Positions 4,356-5,292 of a stretch of DNA of 5,292 bases are shown here, piece after piece. Source of the stretch: an uncultured Ruminococcus sp. (GTDB lineage Bacteria > Bacillota > Clostridia > Oscillospirales > Acutalibacteraceae); assembly GCA_902762335.1 (NCBI GenBank), contig CACWNZ010000127.1:1-5292 (forward strand), read 5' to 3'. How positions within the stretch are numbered: the stretch's first letter is position 1; every line of letters starts with the position of its first letter. Position numbers and translations under genes: made by a program. A model generated the notes under the pieces. That model ran no database searches and was not told where the DNA came from. It saw only the letters and a list, made by a program, of their open reading frames with translations.

Positions 4356-5292
4356 ATGACTGAAAACATCATAGTGCTCGGCTCAACAGGCTCAATAGGC
4401 GTTCAGACCCTTGACGTTGCGCGAATGCATAAGATAGGCGTTAAAGCGCTTACCGCAAATAAAAGCATAGATCTATTAGAAAAGCAGGCAAGGGAATTCA
4501 GCCCCGGGCTTGTCGCAGTATTTGACGAGGACAGCGCCAAAAAGCTCAGGATAGCCCTTGCGGATACCGATATCCGCGTTGAGGGCGGAATTGAGGGCAT
4601 AAGAGAGGCGGCGGCTCTTGAGGGCGCCGACACCGCGGTAAACGCGATTGTAGGCGTTGCGGGTCTTATGCCGACCCTCGAAGCGATAAGCTCGGGCAAG
4701 GATCTTGCGCTTGCCAACAAAGAAACTCTCGTAGCGGGCGGCAGCGTCGTCCGCAGGGCGCTCGATGAATACGGCACAAAGCTCTATCCCGTGGACAGCG
4801 AACACTCGGCTATATTCCAGTGCCTTCAGGGTACGCCCGATAACTCACTTAAAAAGGTCATTCTCACCGCCTCGGGCGGCGCTTTTTACGGAAAGAAGAG
4901 GGACGAGCTTAAGGCTGTCAGGGTAGAGGACGCCCTTAAGCACCCGAATTGGAGCATGGGTGCAAAAATAACCATAGACTCTGCTACAATGATGAATAAG
5001 GGACTTGAGGTCATCGAGGCTTCGTGGCTTTTCGGCGTTCCCGATGAGAAAATAGACGTGCTTATCCACCGTGAGAGCATAATCCATTCGATGATACAGC
5101 TCGTTGATAATTCCGTCATAGCGCAGCTCGGTGTTCCCGATATGAGGATACCGATACAATACGCGCTGACCTATCCGCAGAGGTTTGAGTCCCCTGTAAA
5201 GGAGCTTGACCTTGCAGAGCTTGCGACCCTGACCTTTGCAAGACCCGACTATGATACCTTTGAATGTCTTGCGATCTGCCGCAGGGCGTTAA
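4356..5292 (+). CDS. dxr: 1-deoxy-D-xylulose 5-phosphate reductoisomerase, partial at the 3' end
   Basis: Dxr (IspC) rearranges and reduces deoxyxylulose 5-phosphate to methylerythritol 4-phosphate using NADPH, the first committed step of the MEP isoprenoid pathway and the target of fosmidomycin. The 312 residues visible remain open at the window edge; the family is usually about 380-400, so the C-terminal part is missing. Motifs are the NADPH loop LGSTGSIG (8-15), LANKETLV (119-126), PVDSEHSAIFQCL (145-157), TASGG (171-175), HPNWSMGAKITIDSATMMNK (196-215), E218 and HRESIIHSM (238-246). D147, E149 and E218 match the metal ligands. ATG 4341, which abuts the cdsA stop, would add MEVKK; ATG 4356 is preferred because GGAAGTG lies 6 bases upstream. 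Its product feeds the isoprenoid supply used by UppS, two genes upstream. In related genomes rseP and ispG often follow. Confidence 0.96.
   Translation, partial: MTENIIVLGSTGSIGVQTLDVARMHKIGVKALTANKSIDLLEKQAREFSPGLVAVFDEDSAKKLRIALADTDIRVEGGIEGIREAAALEGADTAVNAIVGVAGLMPTLEAISSGKDLALANKETLVAGGSVVRRALDEYGTKLYPVDSEHSAIFQCLQGTPDNSLKKVILTASGGAFYGKKRDELKAVRVEDALKHPNWSMGAKITIDSATMMNKGLEVIEASWLFGVPDEKIDVLIHRESIIHSMIQLVDNSVIAQLGVPDMRIPIQYALTYPQRFESPVKELDLAELATLTFARPDYDTFECLAICRRAL

Noticed and set aside
4403..4777. Open frames on the - strand inside dxr
   Set aside because: They are antisense to an intact, motif-complete dxr, and their Ser/Ala-rich translation is a shadow.
1..5292. Mobile elements, CRISPR arrays, tRNA or rRNA genes, attachment sites, a novel defence or accessory system
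   Set aside because: None is visible. Every stretch above about 180 bases is a recognised core gene, and base composition is even throughout.

Overview
This window is a piece of a bacterial core chromosome, all on the + strand. In order it holds the 3' end of rpsB, then tsf, pyrH, frr, uppS, cdsA and the first four fifths of dxr. This gene order is typical of Firmicutes. The proteins look like those of Clostridia, and perhaps of the Ruminococcus/Oscillospiraceae group. That placement rests on gene order, strong GGAGG-type ribosome binding sites and general protein resemblance, and no species can be named from it. Base composition looks balanced and uniform, and I see no mobile element, CRISPR array, RNA gene or foreign island.

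Layout: 1-151 is the end of ribosomal protein S2. A perfect hairpin with a short T-run (165-193) separates it from tsf (228-1136, EF-Ts). A second, stronger intrinsic terminator (1171-1201) closes the rpsB-tsf unit. The rest of that 180-base gap holds a promoter (TTTACT, 17 bases, TATAAT, at 1261-1289) with an inverted repeat in its spacer. It serves pyrH (UMP kinase), frr (ribosome recycling factor) and probably the genes beyond. A 132-base gap with two hairpins lies between frr and uppS. From uppS on the genes are packed tightly: uppS to cdsA and cdsA to dxr each meet with no spacer at a TGAATG junction.

Function: the first half supplies translation factors (S2, EF-Ts, RRF). The second half supplies the lipid side of envelope building. 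Dxr commits carbon to the MEP isoprenoid pathway, UppS turns isoprenoid units into undecaprenyl diphosphate, the carrier for peptidoglycan precursors, and CdsA makes CDP-diacylglycerol for phospholipids. PyrH makes UDP, the precursor of UTP and CTP, and CdsA and cell-wall synthesis consume these nucleotides.

I found no previously undescribed system. The points worth a second look are non-coding: the paired hairpins ahead of uppS, the symmetric elements in the pyrH promoter, and a few start-codon decisions (pyrH, uppS, dxr).
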